Shown: positions 30,001 to 38,067, numbered from the stretch's first letter. The stretch is DNA of 64,000 bases from Gynurincola endophyticus (GCF_003991195.1 NZ_RCWL01000003.1:479054-543053); one strand, 5' to 3'. A program made the numbers and translations. The notes: generated from the sequence alone by a model not told the origin.

Positions 30001-30407
30001 AAGGGCAAATTTCATTGTTTATTGATAACGAACCCTTAATATTGATGATAAATGAAGTGGAAATCACCAGTGAGGATATTCCGGGCTGGATGGTGGCCAA
30101 CAAAGATGCACTAACCGTTGCATTGGATATAACCGTTACCCCTGAACTGATCAATGAAGGAAATGCCCGAGAACTCGTCAATAGAATTCAAAAGATCCGT
30201 AAAGACAATGGGTACGAATTAACAGACAGGATAGAAGTGAAGGTAGAAGCTAACGACTTGTTAGCAACATCCATAGAAGATTATAAGGCATACATTTGTG
30301 CGGAAGTTTTAGCTGATCAATTAGAATTGATACCTGAGTTATCTGATGGCACCGAAATTGAGGTAAACGATATTTCTTTAAAAGTGTTTGTCACAAAAAA
30401 AGCCTAA
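27042..30407 (+). CDS. ileS: Isoleucyl-tRNA synthetase
   Basis: It charges tRNA(Ile) and edits misactivated valine. The 1121-residue length is that of the longer IleRS type. The class I motif 1 (HIGH) appears as GMPGIHHV near residues 53-60 and KMSKR near 668-672. The editing domain (TTPWTLPSNLGLTVG near 245-259), the RSRFWGTPLPIW block near 506-517 and the anticodon-binding domain are complete. It has its own promoter. The next gene starts five bases after its stop. Confidence 0.97.
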   Translation: MSAKYKEYQHLNLPAIGEDVLSKWNENQTFEKSIAVRDGAPSFVFYEGPPSANGMPGIHHVISRTLKDLVCRYKTMKGFQVKRKAGWDTHGLPIELGVEKELGITKEDIGKKITVEEYNRKCREAVMRYKDKWDSITKKMGYWVDLNDPYITFDNQYIETLWYLLGELYKKDLLYQSVSIQPYSPAAGTGLSSHELNQPGTYKNVKDTSAVVMFKVVQNEKAQFLFDSLKAQSIQDELFFMAWTTTPWTLPSNLGLTVGPNIDYVAIHTFNPYTGIPIVVILAKNLVSKYFKAENENIDFSTYKEGDKVIPWKVVASFKGSQLADCRYEQLLPFEANTPEIAGGDPFRVIIGDFVTTEDGTGIVHTAPAFGADDYKVGKKFNIGILTLVDREGKFIDGTGEFSGRYVKNYKDDPDYVDVNVDICVKLKKENRAFKIEKYEHNYPHCWRTDKPILYYPLDAWFIKTTALRDQMVALNKEINWKPKSTGDGRFGNWLENMVDWNLSRSRFWGTPLPIWITEDGTEQKCIQTIPQLREEIKKASHLNTQKTLDTVENNIDLHKPYVDDIILMSSKGEPMKRVPDLIDVWFDSGAMPYAQWGLDHEKLAAGDPKPFNAPFDTNYPADFICEGVDQTRGWFYTLHAISSLLYGSVAFKNVISNGLVLDKNGNKMSKRLGNVIDPFKTLDEYGADATRWYLITNAAPWDNLKFDLAGIKEVQRKFFGTLYNTYQFFALYANVDGFKFEEAYIPLKDRPEIDRWIISSLNSLVKKVNELMDDYEPTQAGRAIEEFVDEHLSNWYVRLCRRRFWKGEYEHDKICAYQTLYECLETVLRLTAPISPFFSDALFSNLNEVSKRHEAASIHHVLFPVADESVIDASLEERMQMAQDISSLVLSLRKKVNIKVRQPLQKVLIPVLTQDMKTQIGKIEDLILSEVNVKELQYLTEDNGFIKKRIKPNFIALGKKLGAKMKAVAADLGSFTQEQISLLEKEGQISLFIDNEPLILMINEVEITSEDIPGWMVANKDALTVALDITVTPELINEGNARELVNRIQKIRKDNGYELTDRIEVKVEANDLLATSIEDYKAYICAEVLADQLELIPELSDGTEIEVNDISLKVFVTKKA

Positions 30408-30411
30408 TCTT

Positions 30412-31479
30412 ATGGCCGTTAACAAAAAAACAGTAAAAGCAACTTCAAAAACGACTACAAAAAAATCCAGTCCTGCGAAGAAGTCTACTGTAAAAGTTAC
30501 TGAAAAGCCAACTACAAAAACTGCATCCGCGCAGAAAGGAACTTCACGTCCTGCAGCGCCTGCTAAAAAAACAGCAGAAAAGAATGCAAAAAAAACTGAT
30601 AAGAAAGTAGCTACCCCTGCTGCTTCCGCTGCTAAAAAAGCTGTTAAAAACGGTTCTAATAATGCTGCTAAGGTAACAAAGGGTAAAGCTGCTGTTGCTT
30701 CAACTAGTAAAAAGGTGGCGGCGACCACCACCAAAACGGAAATGAAGAAAAACGAATCAGCAGAAAAAAAGACGACAAAAGCTGCTAGCAAAGACGAAAA
30801 GGTAACGAAAAAAACCGCAGACGCTCCTAAAAAAACAGCGACAAAAGCTCCTTCTGCTAAAGAAGAGCCGAAAAAAGCTGTAGCAGCTGATAAAAAGGCT
30901 ACCGAGAAAAAAGCAGTTAAATCCGAACCGGCAGAAGAAGTTATTGAAACTTCTGCACCAGCTAAAGTAGAAAAGAAAAAAGCAGTTCCGGCAAAACCTA
31001 CTAAAGTAGTAATTCCTGAACTTTCTACTAAAGCAGCACGCAAATATGAACCTGAGTTCACGAAATCTGTACTGGATCAACCGGCTGGTGGCATAAACAC
31101 TGGTCCTACTCTTCGTTACAGTGATTCTGACTTACAGGAATTCAAAGAGTTAATCTTAAAGAAACTGGAAGCTGCAAAGCAGGAATTATCTTATCTCCAG
31201 GGATTAATCACCCGTAAAGATTCTATGGGTGGTGATGAAACTGAAAATCGTTACATGACGATGGAAGATGGTTCGATGAGTATGGAGCGCGAACAATTAG
31301 CGCAAATGGCTTCACGACAAATCAATTATATCGATCACCTTGAAAAAGCGTTGATGCGTATAGAAAACAAAACTTATGGAGTTTGTAGAGTAACCGGCAG
31401 ACTGATCGATAAAGCTCGTCTGAAAGCAGTGCCTCACGCTACTTTAAGTATTGAAGCAAAACAAAATATGAACAGATAA
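30412..31479 (+). CDS. DksA/TraR-family protein with histone-H1-like lysine-rich tail
   Basis: From ATG 30412 it has 355 residues. Residues 1 to about 200 are almost only Lys, Ala, Thr, Ser, Val and Glu, with repeated AAKK/TKK/PAKK patterns like histone H1 or bacterial H1-like proteins. Residues about 233-355 form a DksA/TraR domain: a two-helix coiled coil with acidic tip (SDSDLQEFKELILKKLEAAK and following) and the end YGVCRVTGRLIDKARLKAVPHATLSIEA. The zinc finger is degenerate: only Cys325 remains of four cysteines. DksA proteins act in the secondary channel of RNA polymerase; the tail could bind DNA or RNA. It is 4 bases downstream of ileS. Confidence 0.8.
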   Translation: MAVNKKTVKATSKTTTKKSSPAKKSTVKVTEKPTTKTASAQKGTSRPAAPAKKTAEKNAKKTDKKVATPAASAAKKAVKNGSNNAAKVTKGKAAVASTSKKVAATTTKTEMKKNESAEKKTTKAASKDEKVTKKTADAPKKTATKAPSAKEEPKKAVAADKKATEKKAVKSEPAEEVIETSAPAKVEKKKAVPAKPTKVVIPELSTKAARKYEPEFTKSVLDQPAGGINTGPTLRYSDSDLQEFKELILKKLEAAKQELSYLQGLITRKDSMGGDETENRYMTMEDGSMSMEREQLAQMASRQINYIDHLEKALMRIENKTYGVCRVTGRLIDKARLKAVPHATLSIEAKQNMNR

Positions 31480-31506
31480 TATATTTGTTATATTCCTAAG
31501 TATTTT

Positions 31507-31535
31507 AAATGCCGGCTATTTAATAGCCGGCATTT
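31507..31535 (+). terminator. Terminator after the DksA-family gene
   Basis: A GC-rich inverted repeat of up to 14 bases (31507-31520 with 31522-31535) stands 27 bases after the stop. The T-run is short, but the stem is strong. Confidence 0.75.
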
Positions 31536-31740
31536 AACGTATTAGAATACCTGTCTTTTATATTTTTCAATATAGTTTCTTTAGGAGGATTCATCAGTAA
31601 ACTATATCATGAAAAGTATCATATATAATAAAAAAGAAGGATGAGATGCAAGCAGAAGTTTGAATAAGAAAAGGAATGGAAAAAGCTTTTATAGAAACGG
31701 TATCTGATAAAGTATCCGCATTAAAAAATTGGAGGCAATA
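31536..31740. other. Short intergenic spacer with one possible tiny frame
   Basis: AT-rich spacer. The only frame worth noting is a 21-codon ATG frame on the + strand (31676-31741) preceded by AAAAGGA, ending at a large palindrome. Nothing else is recognised. Confidence 0.35.
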
Positions 31741-31776
31741 AACATAAAAAGGAGTCTTAAGACTCCTTTTTATGTT
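31741..31776. terminator. 36-base perfect palindrome, terminator of the S9 peptidase gene
   Basis: 31741-31758 and 31759-31776 are exact reverse complements. As RNA it forms a strong hairpin with an A-rich and T-rich outer part, usable in both directions. It lies 40 bases beyond the stop of the - strand S9 peptidase gene. Confidence 0.8.
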
Positions 31777-31816
31777 TATATACGTATAAAACTGTTTTCA
31801 GATTTAAATGAATCAT

Positions 31817-33934
31817 TTATCTACCTCTTGGCGCCGCAGGCTTTAACTGATCAAAAGCTGCAGGCATCGGTTTCTCGAATAAGTGTTTATAATAAAACTC
31901 ATACGATGCTTTACGATAGTGTAATGACTTAGCCGGACTATTACCTCCAATACTATGACGCTCGCCAGGATAAACCATTAATTCGAAGGTCTTACCTAAC
32001 TCTTGTAATTTATCTACCAACGTCAAACTATTCTGAAAATGAACATTGTCATCAGATGTTCCGTGATTGATTCTTAAAACACCTTTTAATTTGTGCGCAT
32101 ACTCCATTACACTTGTTTTTTTGTAACCGTCAGCATTGTCTTGCGGACGATCCATAAAACGTTCTGTATAGTGAGAATCATAGAACTGCCAATCAGTTAC
32201 AGATGCATTAGCAATACCGTGTGTAAACACGTCTGCGCCATACGTTAAAGCCATACAAGTCATGTATCCGCCAAAACTACCTCCGGTAATGGCAATCTTA
32301 GTAGCATCCACCCAAGGTTGTTTAGCTAAATATCTCGCACAGGTCATATAGTCTTCTGTTTCCCAGATTCCTAATTGACGGTGAATATAATTCATACCCT
32401 CTTTACCGAAATGGCCAGAACTTCTGTTATCAAAAGACACCTGAATTAAACCTTCCTGTGCCCAAAGTTGAGTCATGCCATTGATTTGTTTGTAAGCATC
32501 TGTTACATAGGTAGAGTTTGGTCCACCATAAATGCTTACTAGAACCGGATACTTTTTCTTAGGGTCAAAGTTGGCAGGATATACAATAGATACCGGTAAT
32601 TCAAATTTGCCGTCATGCGAAGTAACACGAACGATTTCAGATTTCGGCAATGCATATTTGTCAAAATCTTTTCCTTTAATAGTACCGATTTCTTTAATAA
32701 CTTTTCCTTTCTCATCAATAATCGCTAAAACATTCGGCGTACTGATATTTGAATAAGAAGCTACATAATACTTGCCGCTGGGTGATAAACCTAATACGCT
32801 GAAAGAATAATCACCGAAACTTAAACGCTGAACTTTTTTGCCGTCAAAGCTGGCTTTGTAAAAGTCGTGACGTGCCGAGTTCTCTTTACGTGCAGTATAG
32901 TAAACTGTTTTAGCTTTTTCGTCAATACGAATAATTCTTGTACCCCAGTTATTGCCTGTAGTAATCTGACTGATTTGTTTACCTTCTGCATTTAACAGAT
33001 AAAGGTTTAACCAACCGTCTTTATCACTCATGATGATTGCATCATTGTTTTGTAAAAAGTCTACATGAACATCATCTAAAGTAATCCAGGTAGATTGTGT
33101 TTCTTCATACCAGATTTTTTTGCTTCCGTTCTGCGTATTTACATCGTAAATTTTTACCTGGGTTTGATCGCGATCCATCCAAACAGCCAATAACTTATTG
33201 GTTGGCGTCCAGATAGGTTCACCAAAATATTGGTCAACTTCCTGATCAAAATCTGCCCAAACCGTTTTTGCCTGATTTACCGGAGTGATACCGATTTTTA
33301 CTTTAGGACTTGGATCACCGGCTTTCGGGTAGGTTTCATTTTCGAGATACCCATGTTGCCCTTTTAAAACATAAATAGGAAAAGTCGGCATCAACGAATC
33401 GTCGAAACGCATGTAAGAAATTTGTTTACTGTCGGGGCTGAACCAAAAGGCTTTGTAACGGCTGGCTCTTCCCAGAATTTCTTCAAAATAAACCCATGAT
33501 GCCCATCCGTTTTTAATAAACTCTGTACCGTCGTTTGTCAGCTGAAGCTCTTTTTTATTGGCAATATCGTAAGAGTAAAGGTTGTTGTCATTTTTGGTAT
33601 AAGCTGCAAACTTTCCATCAGGTGAAACGGTATAGTTTTTGGCGCCGTCAACAGGCGGTTTAGGAGCTGCGGCAAACGCAGGTCTTGGGGCTTCCTCAGC
33701 TGGAAGAGCTGTTTGGGTACCCTTTTTAATGTTGTAAACAAAACCCTCCTGATTCATTCTGTTTCTGAAGGCTACTTCATTATCAGATAACCATTCTACA
33801 GAATTAGGTAGATTGTTGTAAATGTCTCTTGAGTAAGTGTTTAAGATCAGTTGCTCAGTCGGGATCAACTGCTGGGCGTTCAGGGCAGAACTACCCAAAA
33901 AGCAAGTTAGTGCAATGGATAAAAATTTTCTCAT
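31817..33934 (-). CDS. Secreted S9-family (dipeptidyl peptidase IV-like) serine peptidase
   Basis: From ATG 33934 the protein has 705 residues and a signal peptide ending NAQ (about residue 21). The first two thirds form the DPP IV-type beta-propeller (for example SPDSKQISYMRFDDS and the Glu-containing WVYFEEILGR). The last third is the prolyl-oligopeptidase hydrolase: GGSFGGYMT with the serine near residue 553, the aspartate in TSDDNVHF near 628 and the histidine in GERHSIGG near 659. The catalytic triad is intact. DPP IV enzymes cut X-Pro or X-Ala dipeptides from peptide N-termini in the periplasm or on the cell surface, which suits peptide use as a nutrient. The frame is open to 33967, but that would start with TTG. 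Confidence 0.92.
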   Translation of the reverse strand: MRKFLSIALTCFLGSSALNAQQLIPTEQLILNTYSRDIYNNLPNSVEWLSDNEVAFRNRMNQEGFVYNIKKGTQTALPAEEAPRPAFAAAPKPPVDGAKNYTVSPDGKFAAYTKNDNNLYSYDIANKKELQLTNDGTEFIKNGWASWVYFEEILGRASRYKAFWFSPDSKQISYMRFDDSLMPTFPIYVLKGQHGYLENETYPKAGDPSPKVKIGITPVNQAKTVWADFDQEVDQYFGEPIWTPTNKLLAVWMDRDQTQVKIYDVNTQNGSKKIWYEETQSTWITLDDVHVDFLQNNDAIIMSDKDGWLNLYLLNAEGKQISQITTGNNWGTRIIRIDEKAKTVYYTARKENSARHDFYKASFDGKKVQRLSFGDYSFSVLGLSPSGKYYVASYSNISTPNVLAIIDEKGKVIKEIGTIKGKDFDKYALPKSEIVRVTSHDGKFELPVSIVYPANFDPKKKYPVLVSIYGGPNSTYVTDAYKQINGMTQLWAQEGLIQVSFDNRSSGHFGKEGMNYIHRQLGIWETEDYMTCARYLAKQPWVDATKIAITGGSFGGYMTCMALTYGADVFTHGIANASVTDWQFYDSHYTERFMDRPQDNADGYKKTSVMEYAHKLKGVLRINHGTSDDNVHFQNSLTLVDKLQELGKTFELMVYPGERHSIGGNSPAKSLHYRKASYEFYYKHLFEKPMPAAFDQLKPAAPRGR

Positions 33935-34007
33935 AGTCCTGTTATTTTCTAGTCGGTGAATGTACAAAAAAAATCAACCTTTAAAAGGATGATCGTGATT
34001 AAATAAG

Positions 34008-34015
34008 TAATTTTG
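34008..34015 (+). promoter_or_regulatory. Bacteroidota -7 element (TAATTTTG) before rbfA
   Basis: The octamer matches TAnnTTTG and predicts a start near 34021, 13 bases before the rbfA ATG at 34034. It overlaps a TTG that would otherwise extend the gene, which argues for the ATG. Confidence 0.45.
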
Positions 34016-34033
34016 GATTTAAAATATTTACCT

Positions 34034-34426
34034 ATGCAAGAAGGAAAACGTCAAAAACAGGTGGCGGGGTTATTAAATGAAGAGTTGAATGAAATTTTCC
34101 GTCGCTTAGGAATTACTATGGTAGACGGAGGGATGGTGTCGATTGCCGGTGTGAAAGTAACTCCTGATTTATTGGAAGCGCGTATTTATTTGAGTTTTTT
34201 CAAAGTAAACAATCCTCAAACGGCTCTGGGCGTTATAGAAACAAAGGCCTGGGAAATCAAACGTGAATTAGCTGCACGTGTTGGTAAACAGTTGCGCAGA
34301 ATGCCCGAAATAAAATATTATGTAGATGATACTTTAGATCATGTATTTAAAATGGAAGATTTATTCAAAAAAATCAATGAAGACCGTCCTGATCAGTCCG
34401 ATCAATCATCTGACGAAAAACAATAA
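34034..34426 (+). CDS. rbfA: Ribosome-binding factor A
   Basis: This small KH-fold protein binds the 30S subunit and helps mature 16S rRNA, especially in the cold. From ATG 34034 it has 130 residues. RQKQVAGLLNEELNEIFRR near 6-24, VSIAGVKVTPDLLEARIYLS near 36-55 and the closing PEIKYYVDDTLDHVFKMEDL near 92-111 match the family. It is followed after 9 bases by an ABC permease gene, with which it may be co-transcribed. Confidence 0.93.
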   Translation: MQEGKRQKQVAGLLNEELNEIFRRLGITMVDGGMVSIAGVKVTPDLLEARIYLSFFKVNNPQTALGVIETKAWEIKRELAARVGKQLRRMPEIKYYVDDTLDHVFKMEDLFKKINEDRPDQSDQSSDEKQ

Positions 34427-34435
34427 TATAATAGA

Positions 34436-35656
34436 GTGAACTTTTTATTCGCCTGGCGCTACTTCAGAGCAAAAAAATCAACCAATGCAATCAATGTGAT
34501 TGCCTGGATCAGTATGTTGTCTATACTGTGTATCACCTTTGCCTTTATAGTAGTGCTAAGTGTGTTTAATGGGTTTGAAGGACTTGTAAAATCTCTCTAT
34601 TCTTCTTTCTATACCGACATTCGCATCGAAGCCAGAACCGGTAAATATCTTACTGTTTCTGAATCTCAGTTAAATGCCTTGTCTGCTCAGCAGTATATTC
34701 ATGCTTATACACCAACTTTAGAAGAGAAAGTGTTGCTGATGAATAAGGACGTTCAGGTGATTACAGATTTAAAAGCAGTAGATACATCTTATGCTTCGGT
34801 GAATGAAGTAAAGGATTATATGATCAGGGGAGAACTCTATTTTGGAGACAATGAAAAACCAGCCATTGTTTTGGGTAGTGGGGTAGAAGCTGCTTTAGGT
34901 GTATTAGCTGATAGAAGCATTTTTCCTCTAACTGTATATATATCCCGTAAAGGACAAACAGCTCTAACCGCTAATCCGATTGATGCATTCTCAGCTGCAA
35001 ATATTCAAACGGCAGGTACTTTTCAAATTCAGGCCGACATTGACAATAAATATTCTCTTACGAATATTCATTTCATGCGTGAAATGACGAAGACGGCAGC
35101 TGATGAATATACTGCGATTGAAATTTCGTTGAAACAACCTGATAAAGCTGTTGCAGCTAAAAAAAGTTTGCAACAGTTATTTCCGGACGCAAAAGTACTC
35201 ACCCGCTACGAACAGAATGAAAGCCTGTTTAACTTAATGAATATGGAAAAGTGGGCTACCTATGCATTGCTTACATTAATGCTGGTAGTGGCTGCGTTTG
35301 CTATGATCGGAAGTTTAAGTATGCTGGTGCTCGAAAAGAAAAAAGATATCCAGGTATTAAAAGCATTAGGGGCAAGTCAACGGAAAATCAGAAACATCTT
35401 TTTAGCTGAAGGTTTTCTTTTGTCTTCTATAGGTGCTGTTATCGGTTCTCTGCTGGCTATAATATTTTGTTACCTTCAGCAAACTGTTGGTTTAATTAAA
35501 ATCAGCGGTTCTACTTTTCTGGTTTCTTATTACCCGGTTGCAATTGATTACGGTCAAATAGCAATCATCCTCTCTATTGTTATTCTTATCACATTAGCCG
35601 CTTCGTGGTATCCGGCTAAAAAAGCCGCATTGCAGCCATTTAACCTGAAAGTTTAA
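34436..35656 (+). CDS. LolC/LolE-type ABC transporter permease
   Basis: The 406-residue protein has one N-terminal membrane helix (about residues 20-48), a large periplasmic MacB-like domain (50-265) and three C-terminal helices of the FtsX domain (270-400), with LEKKKDIQVLKALGASQRKIRNIFLAEG near 300-327 as the coupling region for the ATPase. FLFAWRYFRAKKSTNAINVIAWIS at the N-terminus is typical of LolC/LolE, which release lipoproteins from the inner membrane for transport by LolA. Start is GTG at 34436. The ATPase partner LolD is not adjacent. The substrate is inferred from the family. Confidence 0.85.
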   Translation: MNFLFAWRYFRAKKSTNAINVIAWISMLSILCITFAFIVVLSVFNGFEGLVKSLYSSFYTDIRIEARTGKYLTVSESQLNALSAQQYIHAYTPTLEEKVLLMNKDVQVITDLKAVDTSYASVNEVKDYMIRGELYFGDNEKPAIVLGSGVEAALGVLADRSIFPLTVYISRKGQTALTANPIDAFSAANIQTAGTFQIQADIDNKYSLTNIHFMREMTKTAADEYTAIEISLKQPDKAVAAKKSLQQLFPDAKVLTRYEQNESLFNLMNMEKWATYALLTLMLVVAAFAMIGSLSMLVLEKKKDIQVLKALGASQRKIRNIFLAEGFLLSSIGAVIGSLLAIIFCYLQQTVGLIKISGSTFLVSYYPVAIDYGQIAIILSIVILITLAASWYPAKKAALQPFNLKV

Positions 35657-35731
35657 GAACACTTTAACTGTACAAAGGCTGTGGAAAATGGGTATTTTTT
35701 GACTGAACTTACCTGGGTTTAATTATGATCT

Positions 35732-35763
35732 ATAAAAAAAGACCGGACTAGCCGGCCTTCTTC
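35732..35763 (-). terminator. Terminator of the transketolase-N gene
   Basis: On the - strand an 8-base stem with one mismatch (35741-35748 paired with 35753-35760) is followed by a run of T. It lies about 25 bases after the stop at 35789. Confidence 0.6.
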
Positions 35764-35788
35764 AATTAACATGTTCTGTTATAATATA

Positions 35789-36625
35789 TTAATAGTCACC
35801 TAAGGTTTCTGGTAACTGTGCTAAAGCTTTTGCCAGCTGCTCGTCGTTTGGAGCAATACCATGCCATTCGTGTGTGCCTTCCATAAAGTCAACACCGGCA
35901 CCCATAGCGGTTTTCATAATAATAACGATCGGTTTACCCTTGCCTACGAAAGTTTTAGCATGTTCAAGTATTGCAGCAACCTCCTCAACATCGTTACCTT
36001 TTTCAAAATCAATTACTTCCCAGCCAAAAGCAAGGAATTTTGCTTTTAAATCACCCAACCCCATTACTTTAGAAGTTGGTCCGTCAATTTGTTGACCATT
36101 ATAATCAATGGTAGAAATCAGGTTATCAACCTTGTGATGGGCAGCAAACATAATAGCTTCCCAGTTTTGACCTTCATTCAGTTCACCGTCACCGTGTAAT
36201 GAGAATACCAGGTTAGGCTCACCGTTTAATTTTTTAGTTAGTGCAGCACCAATAGCAACACTCATGCCCTGGCCTAAAGAACCCGAGGCAATGCGAATTC
36301 CAGGAAGATGTTCGTGGGTTGCAGGGTGACCCTGAAGGCGCGAATTGATCTTTCTGAAAGTTGCTAATTCTTTAATATCAAAATACCCTGCACGTGCCAA
36401 GGTTGAGTAATAAACCGGAGAAATATGCCCGTTAGATAGTATAAAAACATCCTCATTTTTCGCATTCATATCGAAATTTGGATTATGCTTCATCACTTTA
36501 AAGAATAAAGCTGTGAAGTAGTCGGTACATCCTAAAGAACCTCCCGGATGACCGCTGGCGGCACCATGTACCATGCGAACAATATCTCTTCTTATCTGAG
36601 TTGCAATGTCTTTTAATGCTGGCAT
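35789..36625 (-). CDS. Transketolase, N-terminal (thiamine-binding) subunit
   Basis: The 278-residue protein corresponds only to the N-terminal half of transketolase. GHPGGSLGCTDYFTALFF near 24-41, GSLGQGMSVAIGAA near 116-129 and GDGELNEGQNWEAIMFAAHH near 148-167 form the thiamine-diphosphate and metal site. Split transketolases, with the pyrimidine-binding and C-terminal domains in a second polypeptide, are common in Bacteroidota. Here the partner gene is not next to it: a convergent LolC/E gene follows and a divergent transferase precedes. It must pair with a subunit encoded elsewhere to act in the pentose phosphate pathway. Confidence 0.9.
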   Translation of the reverse strand: MPALKDIATQIRRDIVRMVHGAASGHPGGSLGCTDYFTALFFKVMKHNPNFDMNAKNEDVFILSNGHISPVYYSTLARAGYFDIKELATFRKINSRLQGHPATHEHLPGIRIASGSLGQGMSVAIGAALTKKLNGEPNLVFSLHGDGELNEGQNWEAIMFAAHHKVDNLISTIDYNGQQIDGPTSKVMGLGDLKAKFLAFGWEVIDFEKGNDVEEVAAILEHAKTFVGKGKPIVIIMKTAMGAGVDFMEGTHEWHGIAPNDEQLAKALAQLPETLGDY

Positions 36626-36652
36626 AACCTATGCTTTTCTAATTTGTGTAAG

Positions 36653-36660
36653 CAAATCTA
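36653..36660 (-). promoter_or_regulatory. Bacteroidota -7 element (TAGATTTG) before the transketolase-N gene
   Basis: On the - strand the octamer fits TAnnTTTG. It predicts a start near 36647, about 22 bases before the ATG at 36625. No convincing -33 element is visible. Confidence 0.4.
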
Positions 36661-36756
36661 AAGTAAAATAGTTGGCTTTCCATGACCTCAAAGTCTTTTC
36701 ATAGCGATTTTTTTAAAGTTGGCACGAAATTCACAATAAAATGATAAAGAATAGAG

Positions 36757-36787
36757 TTTATTGTTAACATGAAGTAACGTATTTTTG
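36757..36787 (+). promoter_or_regulatory. Promoter of the WecA/TagO-type gene (TTTA-N19-TATTTTTG)
   Basis: TATTTTTG at 36780-36787 and TTTA at 36757-36760 give the standard 19-base spacing. The predicted start near 36793 leaves a leader of about 68 bases before the ATG at 36861. Confidence 0.5.
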
Positions 36788-36860
36788 TGCCGCGTTAAAA
36801 ATTAAACCTTAAACGGCTAGAGAATACTGTTTAAAATTCACTTCATCCAAATTCAAGTAG

Positions 36861-37997
36861 ATGTTTGATGTATTATTATCAATAGCCGCATCATTTGCTT
36901 TAACCTTCTTAGCGATTCCTGTGATCATTACTGTCGCAGACAAAAAGAAGCTTTATGATGTTCCTGATGCACGAAAAGTTCACCAAAACCCAATTCCTTC
37001 ATTGGGCGGCTTAGGTATTTACTGTGGCTTCATGTTGGCTTGCCTGATTTGCATGCCTTTCAAAAGTTATTCAGAAATGCAGTTCGTATTGGCTGCTTCA
37101 TTTGTTATTTTCTTTTTAGGACTTAAAGATGATATCCTGGTCCTTTCCCCTATTAAAAAGTTTATCGGTCAGATCTTTGCAGCCTTTTTAATCGTTTATA
37201 AAGGCGGTATTCAAATAGAAAGTATGCAAGGAGTGTTAGGTGTATATAACCTCAATGAAACAGCTTCACTGGTGTTTACTTACCTTACTATTATTGTTAT
37301 TGTCAATTCATTTAACCTGATTGACGGTATAGATGGCCTGGCCGGGTCATTAGGATTAATGACCAGTTTACTCTTTGCAATCTATTTTCAGCAAGCCGGA
37401 TACATGGCAGACGCCATACTAGGCTACTCACTGGCCGGCGCATCCGCTGCTTTCCTGATCTTTAACTTTCAACCAGCAAAAATATTCATGGGAGATACCG
37501 GGTCACTACTGATCGGATTAATCAGTTCGGTACTGGTGATCAGATTTATCAACCTGGCGGGTAATACTGCAGGACCATTACCGATCGACGCAGCTCCGGC
37601 TATCGGGTTTATCGTATTAATGGTTCCTTTAATGGACACTTTACGGGTGTTTACGATTCGTATTTTCAATCGCAGATCTCCGTTCAGTGCCGACAGAAAC
37701 CACATCCATCACTTATTACTAGACCGCGGCTTTTCGCACAGAGCTATTACCTGTACCCTCGTAGGTGCTAATCTGGCGATTATCGTAGCAGCTTACCTGT
37801 TGCGAGCACTCGGATCTAACGTATTGATCTTAGGGACAGGAGTATTGTTTTTCTCGGCGATTTTCTGGTTGTACTACAACAGACCCAAAGCCAGAACAAT
37901 TATTGCACGCCGCAGATTCCAAAGCGTTCCACAGGAAGAATCGAAGTCTTTACTACCTTTTATAAAGGATAACAGCATATTAGAGCAAAAAAATTAG
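36861..37997 (+). CDS. WecA/TagO-type undecaprenyl-phosphate sugar-1-phosphate transferase
   Basis: The 378-residue protein has about ten to eleven membrane helices and belongs to the MraY/WecA family. Key motifs are PSLGGLGIY near 49-57, the metal-binding KDDI near 92-95, VNSFNLIDGIDGLAGSLG near 149-166, FMGDTGSLLIG near 210-220 and the C-terminal loop SADRNHIHHLLLDRGFSH near 277-294. The HIHH loop is that of WecA/TagO (GlcNAc-1-P transfer) rather than MraY. It loads the first sugar on undecaprenyl phosphate and could initiate the exopolysaccharide made by the cluster at the window start, which shows no initiating enzyme here. It is monocistronic with a strong terminator. Confidence 0.88.
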   Translation: MFDVLLSIAASFALTFLAIPVIITVADKKKLYDVPDARKVHQNPIPSLGGLGIYCGFMLACLICMPFKSYSEMQFVLAASFVIFFLGLKDDILVLSPIKKFIGQIFAAFLIVYKGGIQIESMQGVLGVYNLNETASLVFTYLTIIVIVNSFNLIDGIDGLAGSLGLMTSLLFAIYFQQAGYMADAILGYSLAGASAAFLIFNFQPAKIFMGDTGSLLIGLISSVLVIRFINLAGNTAGPLPIDAAPAIGFIVLMVPLMDTLRVFTIRIFNRRSPFSADRNHIHHLLLDRGFSHRAITCTLVGANLAIIVAAYLLRALGSNVLILGTGVLFFSAIFWLYYNRPKARTIIARRRFQSVPQEESKSLLPFIKDNSILEQKN

Positions 37998-38030
37998 AAA
38001 AAATGCTGCTTTTAAGCAGCATTTTTTTAT
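37998..38030 (+). terminator. Terminator of the WecA/TagO-type gene
   Basis: A stem of about 12 pairs (A-rich arm 37998-38011 with 38014-38027) around TTAA is followed by T-rich sequence, directly after the stop. Confidence 0.85.
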
Positions 38031-38067
38031 TAATATAAGTCTAATACTGAAAAACTTGCGCTCTCAT

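Noticed and set aside
30378..31061. Long open frame on the - strand opposite the lysine-rich tail
   Set aside because: It is the mirror of the AAA/AAG/GCT-rich repeats of the DksA-family gene and gives a Phe/Ala/Val-rich low-complexity protein; the + strand gene is supported by its DksA domain.
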